Shown piece after piece: positions 48,998-64,000 of a stretch of 64,000 bases of DNA. The DNA is from Atherinomorus stipes (Eukaryota > Chordata > Actinopteri > Atheriniformes > Atherinidae), in contig JALJCO010012873.1 of the NCBI GenBank assembly GCA_023101725.1, forward strand, positions 551,001 through 615,000. Reading direction: 5' to 3'. Within the stretch, counting starts at the first letter, position 1. Each line of letters begins with the position of its first letter. The translations under genes and the position numbers were made by a program. The notes under the pieces are model-generated. The model searched no databases. It was not told the origin of the DNA and was given only the letters and a program-made list of their open reading frames with translations.

Positions 48998-50216
48998 CAC
49001 TATACTGCCAAAAGTATTTGCTCACCCTTCCAAATGATTGGAATCAGGTGTTCCAATCACTTCCATGGCCACAGGTGTATAAAATGAAGCACCTAGGCAT
49101 GAAGACTGTTTTTACAAACATTTGTGAAAGAATGGGTCACTCTCAGGAGCTCAGTAAATTCCAGCGTGGAACTGTGATAGGATGCCACCTGTGCAACAAA
49201 TCCAGTTGAGAAATTTCCTCGCTCCTAAATATTCCACAGTCAACTGTCAGCTGTATTATAAGAAAATGGAAGTGTTTGGAAAAGACAGCAACTCAGCCAC
49301 GAAGTGATTGGCCACGTAAACTGGTGGAGCGGGGCCAGTGGATGCTGAAGAACATAGTGCGAAGAGGTTGCCAACTTTCTGCAGATTCAATCTACAGACC
49401 TCCAAACTTCATGTGGCCTTCAGATCAGCAACAGTGCACAGAGTATTTCATGGAATGGGTTTCCATGGTCGAACAGCTGCATCCATCCATACATCACCAA
49501 GTACAATGCAAAGCGTGGGGTGCAGTGGTGTAAAGCAGCTGCCACTGGACTCTAGAGCAGTGGCGGAGTTCTCTGGAGTGATGAATCGCGCTTCTCCATC
49601 TGGCAATCTGATGGAGGAGTCTGGGTTTGGCGGTTGCCAGGACAACGGTACCAGCACAACGGTACAGACAACGGTCTGACTGCATTGTGCCAAGTGTACA
49701 GTTTGGTGGAGGGGGATTATGGTGTGGGGTTGTTTTTCAGGAGCTGGGCTTGGCCCCTTAGTTCCAGTAAAAGGAACTCTGATTGCTTCAACATAGCAAG
49801 ACATTTTGGACGATTCCATGCTCCCAACTTTGTGGGAACAGTTTGGAGCTGGCCCCTTCCTCTTCCAACATGACTGTGCACCAGTGCACAAAACAGGTCC
49901 ATAAAGACATGGATGCAGAGTCTGGTGTGGATGAACTTGACTGGCCTGCACAGAGTCCTGACCTGAACCCAATAGAACACCTTTGGGATGAATTAGGGCG
50001 GAGACTGAGAGCCAGGCCTTGTCATCCAACATCAGTGTGTGACCTCACAAATGTGCTTTTTGAAGAATGGTCAACAATTCCCATAAACACACTTCTAAAC
50101 CTTTTGCACAGCGTTCCCAGAAGAGTTGAAGCTGTTCTAGCTGCAAAAGTGGACCAACTTAAGGTCATATGTGAGTGAGTCAAGACAGGTGAGCAAATAC
50201 TTTTGGCAATATAGTT
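48998..50216 (+). pseudogene. Tc1-like transposon with decayed transposase
   Basis: The ends CACTATACTGCCAAAAGTAT and, inverted, actatattgccaaaagtatt are flanked by TA (48996-48997; 50217-50218); total length is 1.22 kb, close to a full-length Tc1. Transposase blocks on the plus strand: MGHSQELSKFQRGTVIGCHL (49129 onward, HTH 1), ATQPRSDWPRKL (second HTH), and near the 3' end LDWPAQSPDLNPIEHLWDEL, which carries the final acidic residue of the DDE triad. Stops at 49207 and 49531 and several frameshifts break it. Confidence 0.85.
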
Positions 50217-51939
50217 TATTGTGATATGATATTTGGTCCATATTGCCCCATCCTAATCTGAGATACAGTACATAGATGATGTCCATCACAAGGCCAACAC
50301 AGAAAGACTTCACCCATGCAGGCACAAATCCAAACTACTGCAAATGTAGAGTCACCAATTACACAAACATACATGTCTGATGACTGTGAGAGGAAAATGA
50401 AGCAGCCACAGCAGAGAGGGAATGTATGACATCCACTGCACACATTATTATCTTCTACATAAGGAATGAGTTGGATGTTTAAGAGGTTGGGCAGGGGACC
50501 AAAACCAGCGTGGTACTCTTGATGCTGCTCAACCACAGTCCTCACCTAAAGCAAAACACCTTCATACCTTCGGCTTACAAGCCACACATTGTCGCAATAG
50601 AGATGGAGCCGTTTGCTGCAAGCCTTTCGTGAAATATTTGCTTTTTCTCAGTAACGGCTCTAAAATTAGAAGACATTGCTCTGATTTATGTGGAAAAGTT
50701 ATGGGGGTGGGGGGACATTTCATGACTGCTGTAGGCAGGAAGTTTTGGAATCTCCATGGAAATTAAGGCAAAACAAAGAGCTCCACAGATAGTTTTCCAT
50801 GTATTTCACACAGGCTTTGAACAAGATTAATGCTTAACAACATTCAAAAGCGGTGAGACAAATTGTTTCTGTCTTCTGTATTTTGAAAGACACATTGTTT
50901 GCTCCCACTTTTAACTTTAATTGTAGATGTGGAGAAACTACAGAAAACCCAGGTTGTTTTAGATCGTTCTGGAGTTAACTCATCATGTAAAACATGAAAA
51001 TTCACAGCAAGCTAACTTCTCTGACATCTGTTCTTGATTCATGTGTTGACATTGTGGTTAAGTGAGAACCACTCACACTTGCCAGGGGTCAAAAGCGATG
51101 AAATAATGATGATAAATGTATCAGAGCTGAAAAGAGTCTAAGTGATTGAAGCAAATGTCCAGATGTGTAAGGAATGCATACATGTGTGCTGAATTTTTCT
51201 CCATCCTAGTTGGATGATGATGCGTTTAGGGCCCATGGGATTCCTTCAGGAATGAACCTCATATTATGAGGCAGTTCAGACTTGGCAGTCACATAATCCT
51301 AACCTTTCCCCTCCAAGGCCCCCCTCTCACGTCACACACAGTGAGGTGGGGGCTTGTGTCTTACATGCACTGACATCAGAGGCGAGATGAAATATCTGAA
51401 ATGTGATCTGTGTGAGCACAGAAGGGACCAAAATAATGGTAAATCACAGACACCCTGGTGCCACATGTGTCCCAGCTGGAAATGGTATTCAACAGACGCA
51501 GATTTATTGGTGCGACTTTGTTCAGCTGAGAAAAGTGGCACTTAGCTACAAGAAAAAGCAGCCTGAGGAAAATGCGTGGCATCTGTGGAATGCAATTCCA
51601 AGCTCGCTGGGGGAACGAGGACGGCAAAAATATTTACTTTGAGAGTCAAAGATTATAGAGGAAGTTTTACATGTAAAAAGAACTTGGAAATATACCAGAG
51701 AGAACATATACTGTATATAAAACCCCAAATTTAACCAAGGTAGGACATTGTGTAAAATGTAAATCAATACAGAAAGCAGTGACTTTACACAGGGTCCCAG
51801 ATTATCATGCATGTAGGATTCAGTTAATGAATCATTTGGGTTTTAGTTTTTCTGTTAGATTTATCTTGTTTTGTTTCTCTGTCTGTTTAGATCACTGATA
51901 ACAATCTCAGACAAGTTTGATGTTTAGTTTCCAGATGAG
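50217..51939. other. Unassigned sequence of 1.7 kb
   Basis: No exon, repeat family or RNA gene recognised on either strand. The short open frames overlap each other in sense and antisense and show no domain. Confidence 0.4.
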
Positions 51940-52795
51940 CTTCATTAAAGGGAAACAAGTGAACATTATCAACAGTCTAGTTTCCCTGCAGTCTGAGGAA
52001 AAACAAGGATCTTTCTGCTGATGAAAGAGTGAAATAGTTCAATCCTTTGAGGAAGGAATGAAAACTTTGGAGATTTCAGGAAAACTTCAGTGAGATCATC
52101 GTTCTGGTGAAAATTAGATTCAGAGTAAACAGGTTGGTTCAGATAAAGTCAGATCAAGAAAAGTGAACACGATGCATTTTTCATCAGGAAAATGCATCGT
52201 GTTCAGAGATCAGCTGTTAAAAAACCTCTGATGAGCAGCAGCAGGTTTCTGAAGCTGCAGGTGATCCTCCATCAGGATCCTCCAGAGGCTGCAGGTGTAG
52301 ATAAACCTGGATCTGGACCTCCTTTAACCAATGATCACACAGAGAAACGTCTACAGTGACTCAGAAATACATGAAGACTCATTTTCTAACAGTTTTCCTC
52401 TCTGATGAAAGCTGTGATGCTCTGGAGGGTCCAGATGGATGGAGGTCTGGATGGGTGGTGGACGTCCACCATGTCCCAGCAAGGCTCCACGTCAGCAGGT
52501 GGAGGTGGAGTGATGATCTGGGCTGGAATAATGGGAAGTGAGATAGTTGGACCGTTTAGGGTGGTCTCTCAAACCAGTACAGTTTCTATCTGACCATTTC
52601 CTGACGCGGTATAAAAGGAAAAAGCGTTCCTTCTGCAGTAAAGACAACGCTCCATCCCATGATGCAGGAAGACCAGCAGGATCTGGCTGGTGTGGGGATA
52701 AAGGGAAAAAAAACTCATGCTGTTGTGGGAACATCATAATCCCCTTGCCTCAACCCTATACTGAGAACCTGTGGAGAAGGTTTGCTGTCTGAGTA
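51940..52795 (+). pseudogene. Another Tc1-like transposase relic
   Basis: Plus-strand frames show VFLSDESCDALEGP (first catalytic block, FSDES-like), then GGGVMIWAGIMGSEIVGPFR, DNAPSHDAG (second Asp) and, at 52760, ENLWRRFAV (from a P-x-E-N-L-W block). The fragment is broken by frameshifts and ends where a different Tc1 element (52796-53875) has inserted. Left TIR not identified. Confidence 0.65.
52165..52204. repeat. Perfect 16-bp-stem hairpin
   Basis: GAACACGATGCATTTT (52165-52180), loop tcatcagg, and its exact inverse (52189-52204). It lies within the Tc1 relic, upstream of the transposase blocks. Confidence 0.85.
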
Positions 52796-53875
52796 TACAC
52801 TCATCCGCCACTTTATAAGGTACACCTTGCTAGTATCGGGTTGGACCCCTTTTGCCTTCAGAACTGCCTTAATCCTTCGTGGCATAGATTCAACAAGGTA
52901 CTGGAAACATTCCTCAGAGATTTTGCTCCATATTGACATGACAGCATCACGCAGTTGCTGCAGATTTGTTTGCTGCACATCCATGATGAGAATTTCCCGT
53001 TCCCCCACATCCCAAAGCTGCTATATTGGATTCAGATCTGGTGACTGTGGAACCATCAGAGGATGCTACACCTTGTTAATAAAGGGATGGACATGGTCAG
53101 TAACAATACTCCAGTAGGCTGTGGTGGTTAAACCGCCACGTTGGTTCTAAGGGGCCCAAAGTGGGCCAAGAAAATATCTCCCACACCATTACACCACCAC
53201 CACCAACCTGACCCGTTGATAAAAGGCAGGATGGATCAATGCTTTCATGTTGACGCCAAATTCTGAGCCTACCATCTGAATTTTGAAGCAGAAATCACAA
53301 CTCATCAGACAAGGCAACATTTCTCCATCTTCTATTGTCCAATGTTGGTGAGTCTGTGTGAATTGTAGCCTCAGTTTCCTGTTCTTAGCTGACAGGAGTG
53401 GCACCCGGTGTTGTCTTCTGCTGCTGTAGCCCATCTGCTTCCAGGTTGGATGAGTTGTGCCTTCAGAGATGCTCTTCTGCATACTTCGGTTGTAACAAGT
53501 GGTTATTTGAATTACTGTTGCCTTTCTATCAGCTCGAACCAGTCTGGCCATTCTCCTCTGACTTCTGGCATCATCAAGGCATTTGTGCCACAGAACTGCT
53601 GCTCACTGGATATTTTCTCTTTTCCAGACCATTCTCTGTAAACCTTAGAGATGGTTGTGCGTGAAAATCCCAGTAAATCAGCAGTTTCTGAAATACTCAG
53701 AGTAGCCAGTCTGGCACCAACAACCATGCCACGTTCAAAGTCACTTAAATCCCCTTTCTTCCCCATTCTGATCGTCTTGACCATGTCTACATGCCTAAAT
53801 GCATTGTGATTGGCTGATTAGAAATTTGCATTAACGAGCAGTTGGACAGGTGTACCTAATAAATCCTGAGTTTGC
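52796..53875 (-). pseudogene. Tc1-like transposon (TACACTCA...CCACTTTAT family), internally deleted
   Basis: Left end tacactcatccgccacttta; right end aggtgtacctaataaatcct, its degraded inverse. The minus-strand transposase begins near 53784: MGKKGDLSDFERGMVVGARL, then SISETADLLGFSRTTISKVY (HTH). It continues in another frame with MARLVRADRKATVIQITT and GYSSRRQHRVPLLSAKNRKL, and after a deletion ends MDVQQTNLQQLRDAVMSIWS, then ESMPRRIKAVLKAKG. The region carrying the second Asp is missing and frames are broken. Confidence 0.85.
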
Positions 53876-55305
53876 ACAGGGTCTAAAGGCAGTCACTTCT
53901 TCTGAAGCAGACATATTGCAATCTATTGGAACTGGATAAATCACCCATAAACCAAGAACAGGAAAGAAATATCTTTTCCAGATCAGAACTGAATATAAGG
54001 TCTGGACCAGAATGACAAACAGATCCTCCCCAATATAAAACAACAGCTCAACAGCCCAATAAAGAAGCTAATCTACGCTGCAGGTCCATATCTGACATAC
54101 AGTAGCTACAAATAAAGCACAGATTATATGTGTTCATTTAGGCAAACCAACTATTTGACCCGAATAAATCATTAAGAAAGTGTAGGGCAGTTTTTCAAGT
54201 GAAGTGTCCCTGTATTCTTGGAAATGAACAGTTGTTGACATAAGCATTAGTTAGCTTTAAATATTTTGTTTCCACATAGAATGAACTGACACCCAGAGGA
54301 TAAACTGTATTACTGTATTCTTTCCACAGAAGTGTCTGAGGATGAGAGAACAAAGACATTGCTAATGAGACATCATATCAGTTGACATGATTTGTCTTGT
54401 TTGTTTCAGAATAGATGAGTAATTTAATAGGAAAACAGATACAGCAGTGGGCTGTGATATGCTGGAGAGCTGGGGTAAATCTAAAGTTACATCATTCCAA
54501 AAACATGCCACTTGGTGGGTAATCCCACATCACATATGGTATGAAGTGCTATTTATGGGATGTTGTTCTTTTGAGCTGCTAAATTTTTCACTGTGTTTGT
54601 TTGCTACTTAGATTTTGCATTGGAAATAGCCCGGGACTCTTCCAAAACAAACAGCTGTCTGCCACAAAGTCAAACACTGAGCTAACAAACAAAACAAGAA
54701 ACTCAAAAACGACAAAACTGGGCAAGGAAACAAACCTCGTCCCTTCAAAAAAGTTGAATTTCAAGTAGTATTGAGTCACCAAATTACATGAAATGAAGGT
54801 TTACACAATTTGTAAGATGTTACACTGCAGTTTGTTGCCTAAATGATGGACGGAGGTCAAGAATGTTTCCTGATAGGAGGCTGCAAGTTCAATCGGTTTG
54901 AGGTATGTTTTTTGTCCATAATAAATATAAATGATGGTATTATAAGAATTTGGTGCTGCTTATCCCATATACTTAATTACAAATGACAAGAAGTTTCTAT
55001 TTTCTATGATGTGTTCTATATGCTTTATTACTTTATTTTTTTCAATGTACAAACTAATTATTTGTTTTGTTTTGTTTTTTGTCCAGATTATTGGGTGGGT
55101 GTGAACTTACATGGAATAATAGAAGACTTGATTAATTTCAGGAATTCCCTCCAAGCCTTCAAAGAAGAGCAGATGTTGATGCCTTTAAAGCATTTATGAG
55201 ATTTAATTGTTGAGCTGATGAATGGCGAATCAGAGTTGACCAAATCCTCACTTAAGGCTTGCATTACTGAGCCATTAAAAAGACTGGTAACAATGTATGG
55301 GAAAA
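53876..55305. other. Unassigned sequence
   Basis: The first 200 bp may still belong to the older Tc1 relic interrupted at 52795. The rest shows no exon or classifiable repeat. Confidence 0.35.
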
Positions 55306-55592
55306 CATTCTGGTCCAGACAACTGCTGCTCGTTGGATATTTTTCTCTTCTTCGGACCATTCTCGGGAAACCCTAGAGATGGTTGTGTGTGAAAATCCCA
55401 GTAAATACTCAGAACAACAACCATTCCACGTTCAAAATCTCTTTAATCCCCTTTCTTCATGACTCTGATGCTCAGTTTGAACTTCGGCAAGTCGTCTTCA
55501 CCATGTCAACATGACTAGATGCTGTGATTGGCTGATTAGATACTGTATTTGAGTTACCTTTTAAAGAAATGTACCCAGTGAAGTGGCCAGTT
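55306..55592 (-). pseudogene. Truncated copy of the same Tc1 family as 52796-53875
   Basis: On the plus strand ccattctcgggaaaccctag, agatggttgtgtgtgaaaat and ccattccacgttcaaaat correspond to 53630-53750. The right end (cagtgaagtggccagtta) is a degraded TIR. Only the N-terminal HTH part of the transposase is left. Confidence 0.7.
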
Positions 55593-56140
55593 AGTTTAAC
55601 TGGAAAGAGGATTTTGCTTTGGTAAGGATTTGCAAAGTGCACAAATGCAAATACTGATCTCTGGTCATCAGGTTCAGGTTATAGGCTAATGCCCACCATG
55701 AGTTCAAGCTGACGACATCCTTCCAAAGTTTGACTTAGTTACATATGACTTTCACAACCACCTCAGGTCAGCACTAGGAGCTGACAGATTGTAGGTGAAG
55801 GAACTTTTACATAAACAATAACAGATTCCACCTTTAGGAACATCAGAAAACAAATATTGCTGAAGTTTGTCTCTATCATTAGCTTGTGACAGCTAACATG
55901 AGCTAGTGTGAGCTAGCCTGAGCCAAGTCAGGCTGTGTACTGCTACTGAATCAATTATTATAATGTAATGTTTTATTGATTGAAATAGTATACAATGCCT
56001 ATACTTAATGCTTTAATTAAGTTACGCTGTGTAGCTAGTGCCGTCGCCAGCGTTACTGGTTGTTTTAATTTGTGGCCTTTTGCTAAATTTTCCAATTCAT
56101 CTCGTCAAAATACTGGCTAGCTTCAAACAAGATATTCATT
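55593..56140. other. Unassigned sequence
   Basis: gctaac/gctagc-rich words around 55880-55930; no feature supported. Confidence 0.4.
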
Positions 56141-56729
56141 GGGTCTGTCCCAAATCACGCACTTAAGCACTGCAAATGCTGTTTTTGAGTGCATAGTGCA
56201 CACATGGCTTCATTTAAGCGATAATTCAGTACACTGAAAGTACCAGGATGTTGCCCTAGTAACGGCCAAAAATGAAGTGCAAAAGGAAGCACACTACTCG
56301 CACTAAACGGACGCCATCTTGCTGACATGGAGGAAGAGGCGGGATTTTTTAACTGCTTTCAGAGCTGAATAATGGCGGTGAACGAAGCGGTGGCGACCCC
56401 TGCTGCATCGGAGGCGGTATTGTACTTGATTTAAGTAACATTAGTGAAATGATTTAGACATAATCACTAATGAATATTGTGGCATGCTACCAAGCTGTTC
56501 ACTCCCTGATGACAGTTATGATCTGGTCGTGTGTTTGAGGCTGCGGTTATACCGGCTCAGTAGAGTTAGCTCACGTTAGCGGGTAATGCTAGTCCGTCAC
56601 TTCCTGTAAGTGCGGTGCTCTGTTTGGGTCAGCATTTAGCGACAATAGTGTGCACTACAGAAGTACACAGTGCGCACTACACACTGAATTCCAGTGCACT
56701 CGGGCAAGTGTGCAGTTTGAGACACGCTC
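56141..56729. mobile_element. Harbinger-type MITE copy 2, uninterrupted
   Basis: The ends GGGTCTGTCCCAAATCAC and, inverted, GAGCGTGTCTCAAACTGC, with att on both sides (56138-56140, 56730-56732), indicate a 3-bp target duplication. The sequence aligns along its length with 38516-39022 plus 40111-40199. Confidence 0.85.
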
Positions 56730-56876
56730 ATTGTGTCTAGTTTTATTGATTAGCATAGTACTGTATACAATCATGTCATTTGCCTTTGTGTTAGTCTTGC
56801 GGAGAAAGGTTTATGCCACTACTACTAACCACTAACTTATACTGAAGATTGCTATTTTATAAATTGCTATTAAATA

Positions 56877-57115
56877 CAGACATGGCAAAAAAATTGTTGG
56901 TATCCCTCAGTAAATGAAAGAAAAATCCACATCATTTTTGCTCTGGCCTGTTTAATGAGTTTATTATTTTAAATAATTCTGTTGAGGCATGGTTGTAAAG
57001 CAATAAGTCTGACTTTTATTAGTTTTTTCATAGTTCTTACTTATTACTTTTGTCAGATTCAAGTTATTTCTGTGACCAGTGTGGGTTTAGGTACCAACAA
57101 TTTTCTCCAGATCTG
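56877..57115. mobile_element. Tc1/mariner MITE
   Basis: The left end (cagacatggcaaaaaaattg, ttggtatccc) and the right end (inverted cagatctggagaaaattgtt, ggtacc) are complementary, and TA lies on both sides. 239 bp, non-coding. Confidence 0.75.
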
Positions 57116-58986
57116 TAAAAAAGTGGAGCTTGCATGTTGTCTCACTAAATAAAAGTTTTAATGATGTATGTTGATGCAAATTAAATGGAGGTTGATGGAT
57201 GTAATTTCTGTAGTCCATTGCATAAAGCTACTTCCCTAAGATGAGAGAAAAATCAAAACAAAAAGCCCTTCATCAGACATATATTAAGTATTTTAATCTA
57301 TTATTGTAAAATCTTAAGGCATACAAATGTCTCCTTTACAAAAAGTTCACAGCAACAATAAATTGGGTCAACCAGCTGAAGCAAGGCACCTTAACAGAGC
57401 CTCTTGTATTTGTCATCAGTTATAACTTAAACACAGAGTACATCTTTGGCACCAGAAACAGAACAATAACTCATATTTAAATGAAAAACAAACAAAATAT
57501 ATTAACTTCTTTCACTTCAAATAGCCATTCATTTCAACAATAATCCAAAATAAACGAAAGGACAGAAACTCAAACTAACACGTGGCATTGCCCAGCAGAT
57601 GCACTGTGATGGGGAAATATGAGGAGGGAACTTTATGGAGAATACCAATTCAATTTGAGTTTTCACATGCTATTTGTGCACTTTGGACTTTTTTTTTAAA
57701 AAACAAAAAACCAACATCAGTGATAAAAGCAGAGATAGCGCAAAGTTAATTTAAGATCCACTGATGTTGAAATTTAGCGGCCTTTATCTTGAAGGAGCAA
57801 AGCAAATAGCGGCACATTCCAGTTAAATACAAAGCACATTCCTTGAAAACAGTAGTCTACATTCAATACTAATCCTATATTAAGTAGGGCGTAATAAATA
57901 GAAAATACCATGTTAAGTATATAGTCCACTCAGAAATGCGAGATGGTTGAACAGTGGAGAAAACACAGCTGAATATAACACATTGAGACAAGAAATAGTG
58001 TAGCAAATGTCGGCCAATTATAGTTGACCATTTCCACGCTTATGGTAGAACCAGCTACCATGGCTCAGAAGAAATAACCAGCCCCAGAAAAGGAATCATG
58101 TGGAGAATGCATGCCATTTTAACAAGGCCGAGGGGTCAGACTTTAGATAGCCTTTTTCTTTAACCGGAGCATTCCCTCAGCCAGGAATGTGAGAAGATTA
58201 GCTCCAGTGTGTCATCGGAGGGGAGTGAAATGTTGGGCCGTCGCCATTTGGGGCCCCGAACATTAACCCGGGATGTGGAAAATTGGACCCCGGTGAAATG
58301 CCGTCAGGCTTTTTTTTAAAGAGGAATGAGCGGGTGTGCTGCAAGCTCTGCATTCAGAGGAAGTTTCCAAATCTTCAACTGAGATGCGTTCAAGGGGCCC
58401 CAAATGTATTTCAGATAGAGGAACAACTGTTAATTTAAATTTGAGCTGTCTCATGAAACAATAATCCTCAAACATGGCATTAAACATAGAACATACTTAT
58501 TCTGAGTATTTCTTATAAATATTCCCATTACAGTTAGGAGGGTGTGGTAAGAGGGGATGCAACTATAAATTCAATATAACACAAAGAAAACAGACTAATC
58601 CTTTAGGTAAACACAAAAAAAATGTCATTTGCATATCAATTAAAAACAAAAATCCCCTCTCAAACAGAAAACTCACATCAAAATACGAGCAGCATTTACA
58701 AGTATAAATACGATTCATAACCAATCAAACACATGTCATGCACTATCAGCAGCACAGTTTCCTGTCATATTGCAAAATACTGTCCAGGTACCTAAACAAA
58801 TTCTCTCTGTCCACCTGTGAAATGTGCAGAAACAGTGGAAGGAAAGTTCAGCTCTGATCCAAAAAACTGAGCTCGACCCTGCACTTTGCTTTAAGCCCGA
58901 CGTCGACCGAAGTCTATTACACCTGAGGCGAAGGTTCCTTTCGCTGCTGGCTGTCGACATTCAGTCACATGAGCTCCGATCAGCGC
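57116..58986 (-). other. amotl2: Probable 3' UTR of amotl2
   Basis: It lies directly downstream of the amotl2 stop on the minus strand, with no repeat recognised, in contrast to the transposon-packed DNA to its left. A minus-strand ATTAAA (tttaat at 57292-57297) is one possible poly(A) signal, which would give a 3' UTR of about 1.7 kb. The transcript end is inferred; no RNA evidence is available here. Confidence 0.45.
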
Positions 58987-62096
<3,110 letters not shown>

Positions 62097-62219
62097 TCAG
62101 AGGAGGTGACAGGAAAGAAACAGCAGTTAAATAAAGGAAAAAAGCCATTTTAGTGATGAAGAAAACACTCGAGGAGATGTCTTTACATCTACTAAAGGTG
62201 ACCCAGTAAGACACATTTG

Positions 62220-62718
62220 TAGGGATGTTCGATATTGGCTTTTGTACCAATATCAACCGATACAAATATATGCAGACAACTGTGAGGTTGTATCGCTCAT
62301 ATTTTGTCAGTTGCAACTACATTCTTCTTGCGAGAGCAAAGTTACCAAAGTAGACAACTTAGCTTGAACTTAAATATAACTTATAAACTTAAATAACTTA
62401 AATATACAACTTAAAACCAGGCGTATTATAAGCAGCTTCAAAGCAAGTCAGTCTGTCGCAGCAGCAGCTGCACCGTAGTCACATGACTCTAATAGGAATG
62501 CTGGGAAATGAAGTTCTTTCACAATAATGGGGACTTTTCTACATGCTGATGGAACAAAAACTCGCAAGAACTTGATTGTCCGCCACTAAGTCTCATGAGA
62601 TTTCATTAGTAAAAATATCGGTCTGAAAAAACTGATAGATATTTTCCAATACCACACTACATTTTAATGTCAATGTCAGCCGATAATATCGGTAAGCCGA
62701 TTACTTCGGACATCCCTA
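62220..62718. mobile_element. hAT-type MITE with perfect 8-bp duplication
   Basis: cacatttg occurs exactly on both sides (62212-62219, 62719-62726). The ends TAGGGATGTTCGATATTGGC and, inverted, TAGGGATGTCCGAAGTAATC are complementary; internal ccgatac/atcggt words are inverted too. It lies in an amotl2 intron. Confidence 0.88.
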
Positions 62719-63011
62719 CACATTTGATTCAACAACCATTTTACTTAACAATAAAATAAAGCATTTCTCCTTTATTAACCCTTAAAACATCAAAACAGTT
62801 TTGGTTTTGTTTGTTCCCCTGTGTTTTCTTCTCTTTTGTTTAATTTTAAATGTAAATCTGCCTGTTGAAGCTGAACCTTTAATCCCAGTCAGCATTCAGA
62901 CATCACGTTCCAGGACTAAAATGATGTCAAATTAATGTATCAATAGATATAGCACCATAAAGGCAAACAAAACAAGAAAGAGTTTATTACTAACAGTGCT
63001 TTGCAGAAATA
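62719..63011. other. amotl2 intron, nothing else recognised
   Basis: AT-rich intronic sequence between two MITEs. Confidence 0.5.
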
Positions 63012-63430
63012 CAGTGGTGCTCAAGATTACTGACAACCTCCAATTAAAGAAGGAAGAAAAAAAAAAACAGTAGTCAGTTAAATAAGCTAAAATTGACAAA
63101 AGTAATAATAAATACTGTAAAAATTCTATGAAAATCATAACTGCAGTCCAAAAGAAATAATAAAAACAAACATACAAAAAGTAAAATAAGCCAACAAGCA
63201 TGGTGGGGCTCTGAAGCTAAAATTTCTGAGGCAATCACTACAGTCAGGTGTTTTCTGTAATGTTCAAAAAGACTTTTACACCTGTTGACAGGTGTTTTGG
63301 TCTACACAAAATTATAATTTTGTAAATTTTTAGTAATTATTAGTCTCTTTAGTTTCCTTTTATTTGAATTATGATTGTGAATTTAGCCTTTTCTTTAATT
63401 GGAGGGTGTGAATAATTTTGAGCACGACTG
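63012..63430. mobile_element. Tc1/mariner MITE
   Basis: The ends CAGTGGTGCTCAAGATTACT and, inverted, CAGTCGTGCTCAAAATTATT are flanked by TA (63010-63011, 63431-63432). Internal gacaaaagtaataataaata and a decayed gaggcaatcac... stretch recall the terminal parts of full Tc1 elements. Non-coding. Confidence 0.85.
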
Positions 63431-64000
63431 TAACACACAGATCAACAGTGACAAAGTCTCATCTGCATATCATTCTCTCAAGTCTTGGCTTTCAGGAGAA
63501 AAAAAAAAATATTGGAATTAAAACAAACACACATCAGAAACTATCCATCACAATTTACCCCACAGAGTTACACACTGCCATTCCTGAGGAAAGGAGGTGT
63601 TCAGGGGCGCCGACGATCTACCAGGGTCTTAAGGGTTAATAAAAACTTCAAATTTTAATGAGTGCTTCTCAAACAGGAGAGCTGGTTTATATGGCTCTCC
63701 TGTGCCACTTTAAAAAAGAGGCTGATTACACAACACAGTGCATGCCTGTGGAGGGAATGCAGACTTCCTCTTATCCACTTACGCACACAAGCATAGCTTT
63801 GTACTGGCAAAAGCTCTGGAATGCCTCAAAGGACGTGAAGTAAACAACCAGCTCAAAATGTAGCTCGAGTAGTTCATGTCACAAAAAGAAGAGAAATGAA
63901 CTCCACCTCCTGCTATTGTACTTCGATTTGTCAGTTTGCCTCTGGCTTTCCTGAGATAACCGTTTCTAATCTGATGGCTCGAGATGCCAGCCAATCCTCA
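63431..64000. other. amotl2 intron with repeat fragment copy 2
   Basis: 63538-63640 repeats the 59457-59567 fragment. The rest has no exon that continues the amotl2 frame and no recognised repeat. Confidence 0.5.

Noticed and set aside
49448..50032. 194-codon minus-strand frame
   Set aside because: It is the antisense shadow of the plus-strand Tc1 transposase relic.
56650..56835. 61-codon plus-strand frame near the Harbinger MITE
   Set aside because: It begins inside the MITE terminus and runs into unique sequence with no domain.

Overview
The window is repeat-dense vertebrate nuclear DNA, almost certainly from a teleost fish. The basis is an angiomotin-like 2 gene with spliced exons, plus fish-type Tc1 transposons, L2 and CR1/Rex-like LINEs, tRNA-derived SINEs, and hAT, PIF-Harbinger and piggyBac-like MITEs. 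Only three host loci are visible, and all are partial: the first coding exons of a Pro/Gln-rich protein on the minus strand at the left edge (1006-1476), one exon of a nucleoside hydrolase family gene on the plus strand (29217 to about 29415), and the last six exons of amotl2 on the minus strand at the right edge (58987-62089, continuing beyond the window).

The dominant structure is a head-to-tail array of about 22.1 kb (4922-27063). It holds 11 units of 1.3-2.4 kb. Every unit ends in the same 82-bp tail, which finishes with a perfect 8-bp-stem hairpin directly followed by CTAG. Most units carry a long GATA/GACA (Bkm-like) tetranucleotide tract just before that tail. The tail also holds a block complementary to the heads of units 1-4. 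Together the hairpin, the CTRR-like end, the subterminal inverted repeats, the T-rich target and the tandem organisation point to non-autonomous rolling-circle elements of the Helentron/Helitron2 (HINE) type. Three body subtypes are present: A in units 1, 2, 3, 5, 6 and 7; B in units 4 and 11, with an extra foldback; C in units 8-10, clearly diverged. No transposase or helicase gene lies in the array.

The array interrupts an L2-like LINE (minus strand). The pieces of that LINE flank it at 4509-4921 and 27064-27510, and after a further 5'-truncated L1/Tx1-like insertion it resumes at about 28340-28630. From 29.9 to 32.7 kb lies a degraded endonuclease/reverse-transcriptase LINE.

The interval from 33 to 57 kb is a stack of nested DNA transposons. 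It includes a Harbinger-type element with a broken Myb/SANT ORF; a Harbinger MITE split by a 1.1-kb near-perfect foldback element, with an uninterrupted sister copy at 56.1 kb; a Tc1 copy that itself holds a TTAA-flanked element, a SINE and a second Tc1; and several more Tc1 relics. From about 57.1 kb onward is the probable 3' UTR and then the body of amotl2, with a hAT MITE and a Tc1 MITE in its introns.
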